64,000 nt of DNA from Streptomyces sp. ISL-12 (GCF_018614415.1 NZ_JAGGOO010000078.1:1-64000); one strand, 5' to 3'. Shown: positions 37,596 through 46,748, numbered from the stretch's first letter. Numbers and translations: made by a program. Notes: generated from the sequence alone by a model not told the origin.

Positions 37596-37667
37596 ATGGA
37601 CACGTCCATCCAGATCGGCCCGACCGGCAAGAAGCTGCTGCCGCTGACGGTCAAGAAGTCCGGCTGA
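37590..37667 (+). pseudogene. Displaced 3' end of the radical SAM gene
   Basis: Open from CCT CAG to TGA, coding PQMDTSIQIGPTGKKLLPLTVKKSG, the expected family C-terminus. It was cut off from the gene body at 31132 by the element. Excision between the two cores would restore it in frame. Confidence 0.85.
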
Positions 37668-37706
37668 CCTGCGCCGCGACGGGCCCGCGTCGGCTGCCGG
37701 CGCGGG

Positions 37707-38654
37707 CTATGCGGCGGGGGCCGATCCGGCGGGGGACGGGCTCTGCCCGGAATCGGCGATGGGGAACCGCACCCCCGTGAGGTCTTCGGAGACGGCCCAC
37801 AGCCGCTGCTGGACGGCCGCCTCGTACGACTGCGGGCTGGAGGTGACCAGCCGGGGGTGGCCCTTGACCTCGTAGCGTCCGCCGGGGCCGTAGTACTGGC
37901 CGCCGAGCGCGGCGGGGTCGGTGGCGGCGCGCAGGGTGGGCAGCGCGCCCATCGCCGGCGTCTGGGTGATCAGCGGCGCGAGCCAGGTGACGGGCAGGCG
38001 GAGGGCTGTGGGGGTGTTGCGGATGAGCTCGGTGTTGGACACGCCGGGATGGGCGGCGACCGCGACGGTGGTGCCGTGCGCGGCGAGCCGGCGCTGCAGT
38101 TCGTAGGTGAACATGAGGTTGGCCAGTTTGGACTGGCCGTAGGCGGCGGTCCGGCTGTACGACCGCTGCCAGTGCAGGTCGTCGAAGCGGATCGCGGCCC
38201 GGATGCGGTGGCCGGTGCTGCTGACCGTCACCACGCGTGAGCCGGGCACCGGCAGCATCAGGTCCAGCAGCAGTCCGGTGAGGGCGAAGTGGCCGAGGTG
38301 GTTGGTGCCGAACTGCATCTCGAAGCCGTCCCGGGTGGTCTGCTTCGGGGTGTACATCACGCCGGCGTTGTTGACGAGCAGGTCGAGCCGGCCGAGCCGG
38401 GACCGCAGCGTCGCCGCCGCGGTCCGGACGGAGTCGAGCGAGGTCAGGTCCAGCGCTTGTACGGTCACGTCGCCGGTCATGCGGGCCGCGGCCTGCTCGC
38501 CCTTCTCGACGTCGCGCACGGCGAGCACCACGGAGGCCCCGCGCTCGGCGAGTGCCTTGGCGGTCTCGTACCCCAGGCCGGTGTTGGCCCCGGTCACCAC
38601 GGCCACCCGTCCGCGCTGGTCCGGGATGTTCGCCGTCGTCCACTGTTCCCTCAT
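37707..38654 (-). CDS. Short-chain dehydrogenase/reductase
   Basis: A 315-residue SDR with the NAD(P) motif TGANTGLG, LVNNAGVM, the catalytic YGQSK (Tyr-xxx-Lys) and Ser in VTVSSTGHR. It belongs to the broad retinol dehydrogenase/protochlorophyllide-reductase-like branch; the substrate is unknown. Start at ATG 38654. Divergent from the TetR gene with shared operators between them, so it is almost surely the regulator's target. The pair lies between two copies of the radical SAM tail, suggesting it came in as part of an earlier insertion. Confidence 0.9.
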   Translation of the reverse strand: MREQWTTANIPDQRGRVAVVTGANTGLGYETAKALAERGASVVLAVRDVEKGEQAAARMTGDVTVQALDLTSLDSVRTAAATLRSRLGRLDLLVNNAGVMYTPKQTTRDGFEMQFGTNHLGHFALTGLLLDLMLPVPGSRVVTVSSTGHRIRAAIRFDDLHWQRSYSRTAAYGQSKLANLMFTYELQRRLAAHGTTVAVAAHPGVSNTELIRNTPTALRLPVTWLAPLITQTPAMGALPTLRAATDPAALGGQYYGPGGRYEVKGHPRLVTSSPQSYEAAVQQRLWAVSEDLTGVRFPIADSGQSPSPAGSAPAA

Positions 38655-38673
38655 GCCGGGCTCCGCTCCAGTT

Positions 38674-38745
38674 ACGTACCGAAGGTATCTTGGGTCTGCG
38701 ACGTTAAAGTACTCTCGGTACGTTGTCAACGTACCGGAGGTACCT
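38674..38745. promoter_or_regulatory. Twin TetR-type operators between the SDR and TetR genes
   Basis: Two 17-base near copies, ACGTACCGAAGGTATCT (38674-38690) and ACGTACCGGAGGTACCT (38729-38745), each a GTACC-n3-GGTA(C/T) palindrome. A further perfect 8-bp inverted repeat (38717-38735, GGTACGTT..AACGTACC) overlaps the second. They sit at the divergent starts, as expected for autoregulation by the adjacent TetR protein. Confidence 0.7.
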
Positions 38746-38762
38746 AAGTTAGGGTGGTGATC

Positions 38763-39428
38763 GTGACTTTCCAGCGGGCGCGAACCGAAGAGCAGCGGGA
38801 GATCCGCCGACGGGCGATCCTCGACACGGCGTCGGCGATGCTCGACGAGATGCCCGTGGCCGCGGTCACCCTGAACGAGCTCAGCCGCCGCGTGGGACTG
38901 GCGAAGCCGAACGTGCTGCGCTACTTCGAGTCGCGCGAGGCGGTGCTGCTGGAACTGCTGGACCGCCTCCTGCGGGAGTGGCTGACGGAACTGGAAGGCG
39001 AGTTGGCCGCCGGCGTCGACGAGAATCTGCCCATGGCCGGGCGGGCGGCGGCGGTGGCCGAGGTTCTCAGCCGCTCCCTCTCCGGCCGGGTGGTGCTGTG
39101 CGACCTCTTCGGCGCACAGAGCAGCGTCCTGGAACGCAACGTCTCCGTCGAGGTCGTCGCACGCTACAAGCGCGCCTCCCTGGAGCGCCTGGCCACCATG
39201 ACCGCCCTGCTCCTGAAGTGCCTGCCGGAACTGGGCGAGAACGCGACGCTGTTCAGCCTGCAGACCATGCTCATGGCCGGCGCGCTGCCGGCGTACAGCA
39301 CACCCCCGCCCAGCCTGCGGGCGGCCTACCAGGCCGAACCCGGCCTGGCCCGCTTCCACCTGGAGCTGGAGGACTCCTTGAAGCTGGCCCTGACCGCCAC
39401 CCTCCTGGGTGTGCTCCCCCGCGGCTGA
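38763..39428 (+). CDS. TetR-family transcriptional regulator
   Basis: A 221-residue regulator with an N-terminal HTH (AILDTASAMLDEMPVAAVTLNELSRRVGLAKPNVLRYFESREAVL; about residues 18-65) and an all-helical ligand domain. The GTG at 38763 has AGGGTGG at 38751-38757 and removes the doubtful MVI start; 38754 is an alternative. It probably represses the divergent SDR gene. The ligand is unknown. Confidence 0.88.
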   Translation: MTFQRARTEEQREIRRRAILDTASAMLDEMPVAAVTLNELSRRVGLAKPNVLRYFESREAVLLELLDRLLREWLTELEGELAAGVDENLPMAGRAAAVAEVLSRSLSGRVVLCDLFGAQSSVLERNVSVEVVARYKRASLERLATMTALLLKCLPELGENATLFSLQTMLMAGALPAYSTPPPSLRAAYQAEPGLARFHLELEDSLKLALTATLLGVLPRG

Positions 39429-39458
39429 CCCGCGGCGCACCGGAACAGGCGAAACACC

Positions 39459-39506
39459 ATGTCCACGGCCACCGGCAGGAAGCCGCCGCCGCCGACGGTC
39501 GAGTGA
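39459..39506 (+). pseudogene. Decayed third copy of the radical SAM 3' end
   Basis: The stretch 39474-39503 aligns base for base with 37626-37655, with 5 differences in 30 (A to G twice, T to C three times). It reads MSTATGRKPPPPTVE, against the tail TGKKLLPLTVKK. All changes raise GC. I take it to be the oldest tail copy, freed from selection by an earlier insertion. Confidence 0.6.
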
Positions 39507-39544
39507 CCCGCATCCACAGGGGCCGGTCCGGCGTCTACCCCGGT

Positions 39545-40594
39545 ATGGATCTCGAGAAGCCGCCCCGGGACGCGCGGGACGTGGCGCCCGGGGCGGGGCA
39601 GTCCGCCGAAGGGTGCCTCACCGTCGCCGTCCGCGTTCCGGTGCGGATCGTGGTGCTCGTGCTGGTACTGCCCGTGCGGATGGCGTGGGACGCGCTGGTG
39701 GTCGCCGGGCGGTTCCTGGGGCGCACGGTGCTGCGGCCGCTGGGGCGGGCGGTGCTGTGGCTGGCGCGGGCGGTGTTCTTCTGGCCGGTGGTGGGGCTGT
39801 GGCGGTACGTCCTCGTTCCCCTGGCCAAGGGGGTCGGGTGGCTCGGTGTGGTGCTGGTCGTCCGGCCGGTCCAGTGGGTGTACCGGTGGGTGCTGACGCC
39901 GGTCGGGCACGCGCTGGGGTGGGTGTACGCGCGGCTGATCGTGCCGGTCGGGCTGGGACTGTGGGCGGCCCTGGTGTGGCTGGCGCGGTATCTGGTCGTG
40001 CTCCCGGTGGGCTGGCTCCACCGGTGGGTGCTGGCGCCCGTCGGACGCGCGCTCGCCTGGTGCGGCAGGGGAGTGGCGTGGTGTGTGCGCATGGTCGTCA
40101 CCGGGGTCGGTACGGCGCTGTACTGGACCGGGCGGGTGCTGCTGGTGCTGCCCGTCCTCGCCCTGTGGCGGTGGGTGCTGGCGCCTGTCGGCCGGGTCCT
40201 CGCCGTGATCGGGCGGGAGGTCGGGGCCGCCCTCGGCCATGCCTGGCGGGTCGCCGGGTACATCTCCCTGGCGGTCGGACGGTTCCTCGGGACGCTGCTG
40301 CGGTGGATCTTCGTCGAGCCGGTGCGCTGGGTGTACCGGACGGTGCTGGCACCCGTGGGGCACCTGGTGCGGGACTACGTCCTGCGGCCGGTCGCCGAGG
40401 CGGCGCGCGGTGCCGGGCGGGCCGTGCGGCAGGGCCTCGCCTCCGTGCGGGCCTCGGTGCGGCAGGCGCGGGCCGATGTGCGGCGCGCGCTGTTCGGGGC
40501 ACCCCGGCAGGCGCGGCCGGTGGACCGGCGGGAACCTTCCGGTGCCGAGGCACGTACTCTTGGTAGTAGTACGACCGCTCTCACGAAGGACTGA
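39545..40594 (+). CDS. Repeat-containing amphipathic membrane protein
   Basis: A 349-residue protein made almost entirely of a repeated unit of about 30 residues built on W-x-Y-R-W-V-L-x-P-V-G-x-x-L-x-W. Examples are YRWVLTPVGHALGWVY, HRWVLAPVGRALAWCG, WRWVLAPVGRVLAVIG and YRTVLAPVGHLV. It is rich in Trp, Val, Leu and Arg, with a basic, Ala-rich tail. It probably forms multiple short membrane-embedded or membrane-lying helices. No family recognised. It lies between the radical SAM tail copies and the TIGR03936 gene, two genes that are usually adjacent. Confidence 0.72.
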   Translation: MDLEKPPRDARDVAPGAGQSAEGCLTVAVRVPVRIVVLVLVLPVRMAWDALVVAGRFLGRTVLRPLGRAVLWLARAVFFWPVVGLWRYVLVPLAKGVGWLGVVLVVRPVQWVYRWVLTPVGHALGWVYARLIVPVGLGLWAALVWLARYLVVLPVGWLHRWVLAPVGRALAWCGRGVAWCVRMVVTGVGTALYWTGRVLLVLPVLALWRWVLAPVGRVLAVIGREVGAALGHAWRVAGYISLAVGRFLGTLLRWIFVEPVRWVYRTVLAPVGHLVRDYVLRPVAEAARGAGRAVRQGLASVRASVRQARADVRRALFGAPRQARPVDRREPSGAEARTLGSSTTALTKD

Positions 40595-40642
40595 ACGACA
40601 CTGGGCAAGCGACAGCCCGAAGGCCCGCCGCCGGTACCCGCG

Positions 40643-41419
40643 GTGCAGCGCATCCGACTGCGCTACACCAAGCGCGGCCGCCTCCGGTTCACCAGCCACC
40701 GTGACTTCCAGCGCGCCTTCGAGCGTGCGCTGCGCCGCGCCGAGGTGCCGATGGCGTACTCGGCGGGGTTCACCCCGCACCCGAAGGTGTCGTACGCCAA
40801 TGCCGCACCCACCGGCACGGGCAGTGAGGCGGAGTACCTGGAGATCGCGCTCACCTCGGCGCGTGACCCGGAGCAGCTGAGAACCCTCCTTGACGCGTCC
40901 CTGCCCGCCGGGCTGGACATCGTCGAGGCGGTCGAGGCCCGGACCTCCGGGCTCGCCGACCGGCTGACGGCTTCCGAGTGGGAGCTGCGGCTGGACGGGG
41001 TGGACCCGGCCGACGCCGGCCGCGCGGTGGACGCCTTCAACGAGGCGCCCGCCGTGGAGGTGCAGCGCCGTACCAAGAACGGTGTGCGCACCTTCGACGC
41101 CCGCTCCGCGGTCGTGCGCCTGGAGAGTGTTCAGACGCACGGTTCCCCGGCTGATAGGCCGAGTGACCAGCCCTGTGCGATACTGCGGCTGGTTGTTCGG
41201 CACGTGACGCCTGCCGTGCGACCCGACGACGTCCTGTCCGGTCTCCGCGCCGTGGCCGACCTGGCGCCGCCGGTCCCCGTAGCGGTGACCAGGCTGGCGC
41301 AGGGGCTGCTCGATGAAGAGACCGGCACGGTGACCGACCCGCTCGCGCCCGACCGCGAGGCAGTAGCGACCGAGCCGCAGACGGCCGCCGCGACTGCCGC
41401 CGCGACGGCGCCCGCGTAG
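40643..41419 (+). CDS. TIGR03936-type radical SAM-associated protein (DUF2344)
   Basis: A 258-residue protein starting QRIRLRYTKRGRLRFTSHRDFQRAFERALRRAEVPMAYSAGF, the hallmark of DUF2344, and ending in a variable Ala/Thr tail. It normally follows the TIGR03960 radical SAM gene and is thought to work with it, possibly in RNA or ribosome modification; this role is not proven. The GTG at 40643 is used; an upstream in-frame CTG (40601, MGKRQPEGPPP) with GAAGGA before it could be the real start. Here the pair is separated by more than 9 kb. Confidence 0.9.
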   Translation: MQRIRLRYTKRGRLRFTSHRDFQRAFERALRRAEVPMAYSAGFTPHPKVSYANAAPTGTGSEAEYLEIALTSARDPEQLRTLLDASLPAGLDIVEAVEARTSGLADRLTASEWELRLDGVDPADAGRAVDAFNEAPAVEVQRRTKNGVRTFDARSAVVRLESVQTHGSPADRPSDQPCAILRLVVRHVTPAVRPDDVLSGLRAVADLAPPVPVAVTRLAQGLLDEETGTVTDPLAPDREAVATEPQTAAATAAATAPA

Positions 41420-41697
41420 GGAAGGTCCCGCGAAGGGACGGACGTCGTAAGCGCCGCCGTCGAACTCGGGAGCCACCTGGGTCGGGCAGCGCCACCGACC
41501 ACAAGACTTTCGCCAGGCCGTACGCGACAAGGTTGTACGGAACCGGTGAGACAGGACACAGCGAGCTCCCGAGCGGCGCCCGCGCCAACGGACGGCGGCA
41601 TCCGCGCAGAGCGCGAGCCGCGGACGTCACCGGAGGTCGACCAGATCGACGCCGGACCAGGCGCGGCGCCCGGGAGCCTGACGGGAGATACGCCCGC

Positions 41698-44600
41698 ATG
41701 CTCGAACCGACCGAATCCACGGAGTCCGTGACCGGCTCCGCATCCGACAACACCCCCAGCGACACCCTGCCGCCGCGCCGCCGGCGCCGGGCGGCGTCCC
41801 GGCCGGCGGGTCCGCCGGCCGGTTCCTCCGGTACTCCGGCGGAGACCGTGGAACCGGCCGTTCCGGCCGCCGGTAGGGACCTCGCCGAAGACCTCCCGGA
41901 CGACCTCGCCGACGAGGTCGTGGAGGAGGCGGAGGAGACCAAGCCGGCCGAGAAGCCGGTGGAGGAGCCCGCCGCCCGTCCGCGCCGCCGCGCGGTGCGC
42001 CGTGCCTCCGCACCCGCCGGAGCCCCCTCGTCCGTGACGGACGCCGAGACCGTGGTCCCCGCGACGCCCGCCGCCGACGCGGCACCGGCCCAGCCCGCGG
42101 CGGCCGAGCCCGCCGGGTCCACCACGTCCACCGCCTCCGACGACAGCGCCGCCGCTCCGCGCCGGACCCGTCGGCGTGCCACCCGTAGCGTGTCGGCGCC
42201 TGTGGCGGCGGCTGGGAGCGCCGGGGCGTCCGTGACGTCCGAGGTGACCTCTGAGGCGGCGTCCAGGACTCCTGAGACGCCGGCTGCCGAGAGCGCCCCG
42301 GCCGCCGAGGAGGCCGCTCCGCGTCGCACCCGTCGGCGTGCCACTCGTAGCGTGTCCGCGCCCGCGGCGACCGCTGAGGCGCCCGAGGCTGCCGAGACTG
42401 CCGCGACCCCTGTGCCGGCCGAAGCGGCGCCCGAGACTTCTGTGAGTTCCGAGGCACCCGCTGCCGAGAGCGCCCCGGCCTCCGAGGACGCCGCCCCGCG
42501 CCGCGGCCGTAGGCGGGCGACCCGTCGGGTGACCGCCCCGGTCGAGACGCCGGAGAGCACCGACACGCCGGAGACCGTCGACACGCCGGAGAGCGCCAGG
42601 ACCGCGGACAGCGCGGCGGCGGAGCCCGCCGCGCCGACCGAGGACGCCGAGACGGCCTCCGCCGCCGAGGCCCCCGCCGAAGAGGCTGCCCCGCGTCGTT
42701 CGCGCCGCCGGGCCGTCCGCAAGGCCGCCACCGGTTTCGCCGAGCCCGCGCGGAAGGCCGGGACCGGCTCGGCGGGCGAGGAGAGGACGGCCCGCCCGGC
42801 CCGCCCCGCCGTCGCACTGTTCCAGCCGCCGGTCTTCACCGAACCCCAGTTCCAGACGCCCGAGCGGGCCGCGGCTGAGGCGGCCGCGGTGGCCGCCGGA
42901 GCGCAGTTGCCCGAGGACGAGCCGGAGCGCACGCCGGTCGCGGAGCCCGTGGAGACCACGGAGGCCGTGGAGGAGCAGCCCACCGGGTCGCGCCGCCGCC
43001 GCCGTCGCCGGGGCGCCGCCGACGAGGCCGCCGAGGAGCGGCCCGTCGAGACCGCCGCCGACGTGGACGAGCCGGAGGCCGAGGCGGACGCCGAGGAGCC
43101 GGACGAGGACGCGGACGGGGCCGACGCCGAGGAGGGCGGCTCGCGCCGCCGTCGTCGCCGGGGCGGCCGTCGCCGTCGCCGGGGCGACCTGACCGACGGC
43201 GACGCCGACCACGACACCGACGGCACGGACGCCGACACCGAGCACCTCGCCGCCGAGCAGGCCGCGCAGGACGCCGAGGACACGGCCGAGCAGGCCGACG
43301 AGGACGACGAGGACGACGACACCGACACGCGGGGCGGCGAGGGGACCGGCGGGTCCGGCTCCAGCAGCAGCCGTCGCCGCCGTCGCCGTCGCCGCCGGGC
43401 CGGTGACGGTTCCGGTGAGGCCGAACAGTCCTCCGACGACCCCGAGCGGACCGTCGTCAAGGTCCGCGAGCCCCGGCCCCCGCGGGAAAAGGGTGCGGAG
43501 CCGTCCGACGAGGTGCAGTCCATCAAGGGCTCGACCCGTCTGGAGGCCAAGAAGCAGCGCCGCCGCGAAGGCCGTGAGCAGGGCCGCCGACGCGTCCCGA
43601 TCATCACCGAGGCCGAGTTCCTGGCCCGCCGCGAGGCCGTCGAGCGCGTGATGGTCGTGCGCCAGCACGGCGAGCGCACGCAGATCGGCGTCCTGGAGGA
43701 CGGCGTGCTCGTCGAGCACTACGTCAACAAGGAACAGGCCACCTCCTACGTCGGCAACGTCTACCTCGGCAAGGTGCAGAACGTGCTGCCGTCGATGGAG
43801 GCCGCCTTCATCGACATCGGCAAGGGCCGCAACGCCGTGCTCTACGCCGGTGAGGTCAACTTCGAGGCGCTCGGCATGGCGAACGGCCCGCGCCGCATCG
43901 AGTCGGCCCTGAAGTCCGGCCAGTCGGTCCTGGTCCAGGTGACCAAGGACCCGATCGGCCACAAGGGCGCGCGTCTGACCAGCCAGGTCTCCCTCCCGGG
44001 CCGTTACCTCGTGTACGTGCCCGAGGGTTCGATGACCGGCATCAGCCGCAAGCTGCCCGACACCGAGCGGGCGCGGCTGAAGACCATCCTCAAGAAGATC
44101 GTCCCCGAGGACGCGGGCGTCATCGTGCGCACCGCCGCCGAGGGCGCCAGCGAGGACGAGCTGCGCCGCGACGTCGAGCGGCTCCAGCAGCAGTGGGCGG
44201 AGATCCAGAAGAAGGCCAAGAACGGCGGCAACGCTCCGACGCTGCTGTACGGCGAGCCGGACATGACCGTCCGGGTCGTCCGCGACATCTTCAACGAGGA
44301 CTTCACCAAGGTCGTCGTCAGCGGCGAGGACGCCTGGGAGACCGTCCACGGGTACGTGTCGCACGTCGCGCCCGACCTGGCCGACCGGCTGTCCAAGTGG
44401 ACCAGCGAGGTCGACGTCTTCGCCACGTACCGGATCGACGAGCAGCTCGCCAAGGCGCTGGACCGCAAGGTCTGGCTGCCGAGCGGCGGTTCGCTGGTGA
44501 TCGACCGGACCGAGGCGATGGTCGTCATCGACGTCAACACCGGCAAGTTCACCGGCCAGGGCGGCAACCTGGAGGAGACGGTCACCAGGAACAACCTGGA

Positions 44601-46128
44601 GGCGGCCGAGGAGATCGTGCGCCAGCTGCGGCTGCGCGACCTCGGCGGCATCATCGTGATCGACTTCATCGACATGGTGCTGGAGTCCAACCGGGACCTG
44701 GTGCTGCGGCGCCTGCTCGAATGCCTGGGCCGGGACCGTACGAAGCACCAGGTCGCCGAGGTGACCTCGCTGGGGCTGGTGCAGATGACCCGCAAGCGGG
44801 TCGGACAGGGCCTGCTGGAGTCGTTCTCCGAGACCTGCGTGCACTGCAACGGGCGCGGGGTCATCGTCCACCTCGACCAGCCGTCCGCCGGCGGGAACGG
44901 CGGCGGCAAGCGCCGCAAGCGGGCCCGCGCGGGCGGCGCCGAGCAGCCGCACGAGCACGAGCACGAGGCCGCGCTCACCGTCGAGACGCCGACGGCGGAG
45001 CAGGAGGCGGAGGCCGAGGCCGAGCAGACCGCGGAGCGCGTCACCGAGCCGATCGCCCTGCCGTCGCCGGACTTCGCGCCCGACGAGGAGCTGTACAGCA
45101 GCGTCTACGAGGCGGAGGCCGCGGCCAAGCGCGGCCGGAGCCGGCGCCGGGCCAACCGGCGCGCGTCGGCCCCGGCGAGCGCGCCGAAGCCGGAGACCGC
45201 GGAGGTTTCCCCGGCCGCCGAGTCCGCCGAGCCCGCCCAGGCTCCGCGGGCCGCCCAGGCTCCGCAGGCCGAGGTGCCGACGGCGCGGGACGTGACGGCG
45301 CGGGAGGAGGCCGAGCGTCCGGTGCGGCCGGAGCCGGCCGCCGAGGCGCTGGCCGAGCCCGCGGCCGTGGAGGACGCGGTGGTCGGCACGCCGGAGGAGC
45401 AGGCGGCCCCGGCCGTCGCCGAGGCGCCCGCCGCGGAGGCCGCGCCCAAGGGCCGTACGCGCCGCAGGGCGACCCGCAAGGCGTCCGCCCCCGCCGGTTC
45501 GCCGGCCGGCGCGGAGGCCGCCGTGGTGACGGTTCCGGAAGCCGCCGCCCCGGTGGAGCGGGCCGAGCCGCAGGCGGCTCAGGCCGAGCAGCAGCCCGAG
45601 CCGGTGGCCGCCGAGCCCGCGCCCCCGGCCCGTCCGCGGCGCCGTGCCGTGCGCAAGGCCACCGCGCCCACCGCCGACGCGGAGGCGGCCGTCGTGGTCG
45701 TCCCGGCCGCCGAGGCCCCGGCCGCGGAGGCTCCGGCCGCCACGGAGGCTCCGGCCGCCGCGGAGGCTCCGGCCGTCGAGGAGGCCGCCCCGGCCAAGAA
45801 GACCGCCCGCAAGGCGGCCAAGAAGGCCCCGGCGAAGAAGACGGCCGCCAAGAAGACGGCCGCCACCAAGACCGCCGCCAAGAAGACGGCCGCCAAGAAG
45901 ACGACGGCCAAGAAGGCGGCGTCCGAGGCGGCGTCCGAGGCGGCGACGTCCGAGGCGGCGCCCGAGAAGGCGACGGCCACCAAGACCGCCGCCCGGAAGA
46001 CGACGGCGAGGACGACGGCGAAGAAGGCGGCGAAGACCACCAAGTCGGCCGCCAAGAAGACCACGTCGAAGAAGACCGCGGCGGCCGAGCAGTCGGCGCC
46101 GTCGGTGTCGGCCACGACGGAGGACTGA
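41698..46128 (+). CDS. rne: Ribonuclease E/G family endoribonuclease
   Basis: A 1476-residue RNase E/G for mRNA decay and rRNA/tRNA processing. It has a long N-terminal disordered arm (residues 1-620) of Ala/Pro/Glu-rich repeats with basic RRRRRR patches. It is followed by the S1 RNA-binding domain (about residues 655-750), the catalytic DNase I-like domain with metal-binding Asp residues in VVIDVNTG and IIVIDFIDM, and the zinc-link CVHCNGRG near residue 1048. A C-terminal arm (1080-1476) ends in Ala-Lys-Thr repeats like histone H1 tails. Actinobacterial RNase E has its arms on both sides of the catalytic core, unlike E. coli. ATG at 41698 behind GGGAGA. Confidence 0.95.
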   Translation: MLEPTESTESVTGSASDNTPSDTLPPRRRRRAASRPAGPPAGSSGTPAETVEPAVPAAGRDLAEDLPDDLADEVVEEAEETKPAEKPVEEPAARPRRRAVRRASAPAGAPSSVTDAETVVPATPAADAAPAQPAAAEPAGSTTSTASDDSAAAPRRTRRRATRSVSAPVAAAGSAGASVTSEVTSEAASRTPETPAAESAPAAEEAAPRRTRRRATRSVSAPAATAEAPEAAETAATPVPAEAAPETSVSSEAPAAESAPASEDAAPRRGRRRATRRVTAPVETPESTDTPETVDTPESARTADSAAAEPAAPTEDAETASAAEAPAEEAAPRRSRRRAVRKAATGFAEPARKAGTGSAGEERTARPARPAVALFQPPVFTEPQFQTPERAAAEAAAVAAGAQLPEDEPERTPVAEPVETTEAVEEQPTGSRRRRRRRGAADEAAEERPVETAADVDEPEAEADAEEPDEDADGADAEEGGSRRRRRRGGRRRRRGDLTDGDADHDTDGTDADTEHLAAEQAAQDAEDTAEQADEDDEDDDTDTRGGEGTGGSGSSSSRRRRRRRRRAGDGSGEAEQSSDDPERTVVKVREPRPPREKGAEPSDEVQSIKGSTRLEAKKQRRREGREQGRRRVPIITEAEFLARREAVERVMVVRQHGERTQIGVLEDGVLVEHYVNKEQATSYVGNVYLGKVQNVLPSMEAAFIDIGKGRNAVLYAGEVNFEALGMANGPRRIESALKSGQSVLVQVTKDPIGHKGARLTSQVSLPGRYLVYVPEGSMTGISRKLPDTERARLKTILKKIVPEDAGVIVRTAAEGASEDELRRDVERLQQQWAEIQKKAKNGGNAPTLLYGEPDMTVRVVRDIFNEDFTKVVVSGEDAWETVHGYVSHVAPDLADRLSKWTSEVDVFATYRIDEQLAKALDRKVWLPSGGSLVIDRTEAMVVIDVNTGKFTGQGGNLEETVTRNNLEAAEEIVRQLRLRDLGGIIVIDFIDMVLESNRDLVLRRLLECLGRDRTKHQVAEVTSLGLVQMTRKRVGQGLLESFSETCVHCNGRGVIVHLDQPSAGGNGGGKRRKRARAGGAEQPHEHEHEAALTVETPTAEQEAEAEAEQTAERVTEPIALPSPDFAPDEELYSSVYEAEAAAKRGRSRRRANRRASAPASAPKPETAEVSPAAESAEPAQAPRAAQAPQAEVPTARDVTAREEAERPVRPEPAAEALAEPAAVEDAVVGTPEEQAAPAVAEAPAAEAAPKGRTRRRATRKASAPAGSPAGAEAAVVTVPEAAAPVERAEPQAAQAEQQPEPVAAEPAPPARPRRRAVRKATAPTADAEAAVVVVPAAEAPAAEAPAATEAPAAAEAPAVEEAAPAKKTARKAAKKAPAKKTAAKKTAATKTAAKKTAAKKTTAKKAASEAASEAATSEAAPEKATATKTAARKTTARTTAKKAAKTTKSAAKKTTSKKTAAAEQSAPSVSATTED

Positions 46129-46144
46129 GCCGGACGGAACGGCG

Positions 46145-46185
46145 CGGGGCGCCGCCGGACCCGAGGAGGGCCGGGCGGCGCCCCG
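46145..46185 (+). terminator. Terminator of rne
   Basis: A 14-bp GC stem (46145-46158 with 46171-46185, one bulge) starting 17 bp past the rne stop. rplU therefore probably has its own promoter. Confidence 0.65.
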
Positions 46186-46413
46186 TCGCGTTCCCGCCCG
46201 CCTACGGCCGGGGCCCCCGGGCGAGCCGATCGACCGGACCCGGTTTGACCGGCGGATGCGGTCCCCGTAACCTTGACCGTCGGCGTGTCCATAGACGCGC
46301 CACATCCCCGTAAACCTCATCCTCCCGGGTGCCCGGCACTCTGGAGAGGCCGTCCGTTGCGTCGGGCGGCTGGCCTGCGGGGGTGCCGTTCTCCGAGCGA
46401 AAGAGAGATCCGC

Positions 46414-46734
46414 GTGTACGCCATCGTGCGCAGCGGTGGCCGTCAGCACAAGGTTGCTGTCGGTGACATCGTCGAGGTTGACAAGATTTCCACTGCCAAG
46501 GTTGGCGACACGGTCGAGCTCTCGACCCTGCTCGTTGTCGACGGCGACGCTGTGACCAGCGACCCGTGGGTGCTGGCCGGCATCAAGGTCCAGGCCGAGG
46601 TCGTGGACCACCACAAGGGGCAGAAGATCGACATTCTGCGCTACAAGAACAAGACCGGCTACCGCCGTCGTCAGGGCCACCGCCAGCAGTACACGGCGAT
46701 CAAGGTCACTGAGATCCCCGCGGCTGCGAAGTAA
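46414..46734 (+). CDS. rplU: 50S ribosomal protein L21
   Basis: A 106-residue ribosomal protein. It starts VYAIVRSGGRQHKVAVGDIVEVDK and ends GHRQQYTAIKVTEI, the L21 signature. GTG at 46414 behind AGAGAGA. It forms an operon with rpmA (15 bp gap). In Streptomyces these genes precede obg, the ribosome-assembly GTPase. Confidence 0.97.
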   Translation: MYAIVRSGGRQHKVAVGDIVEVDKISTAKVGDTVELSTLLVVDGDAVTSDPWVLAGIKVQAEVVDHHKGQKIDILRYKNKTGYRRRQGHRQQYTAIKVTEIPAAAK

Positions 46735-46748
46735 GGGACTGAGGAGAG

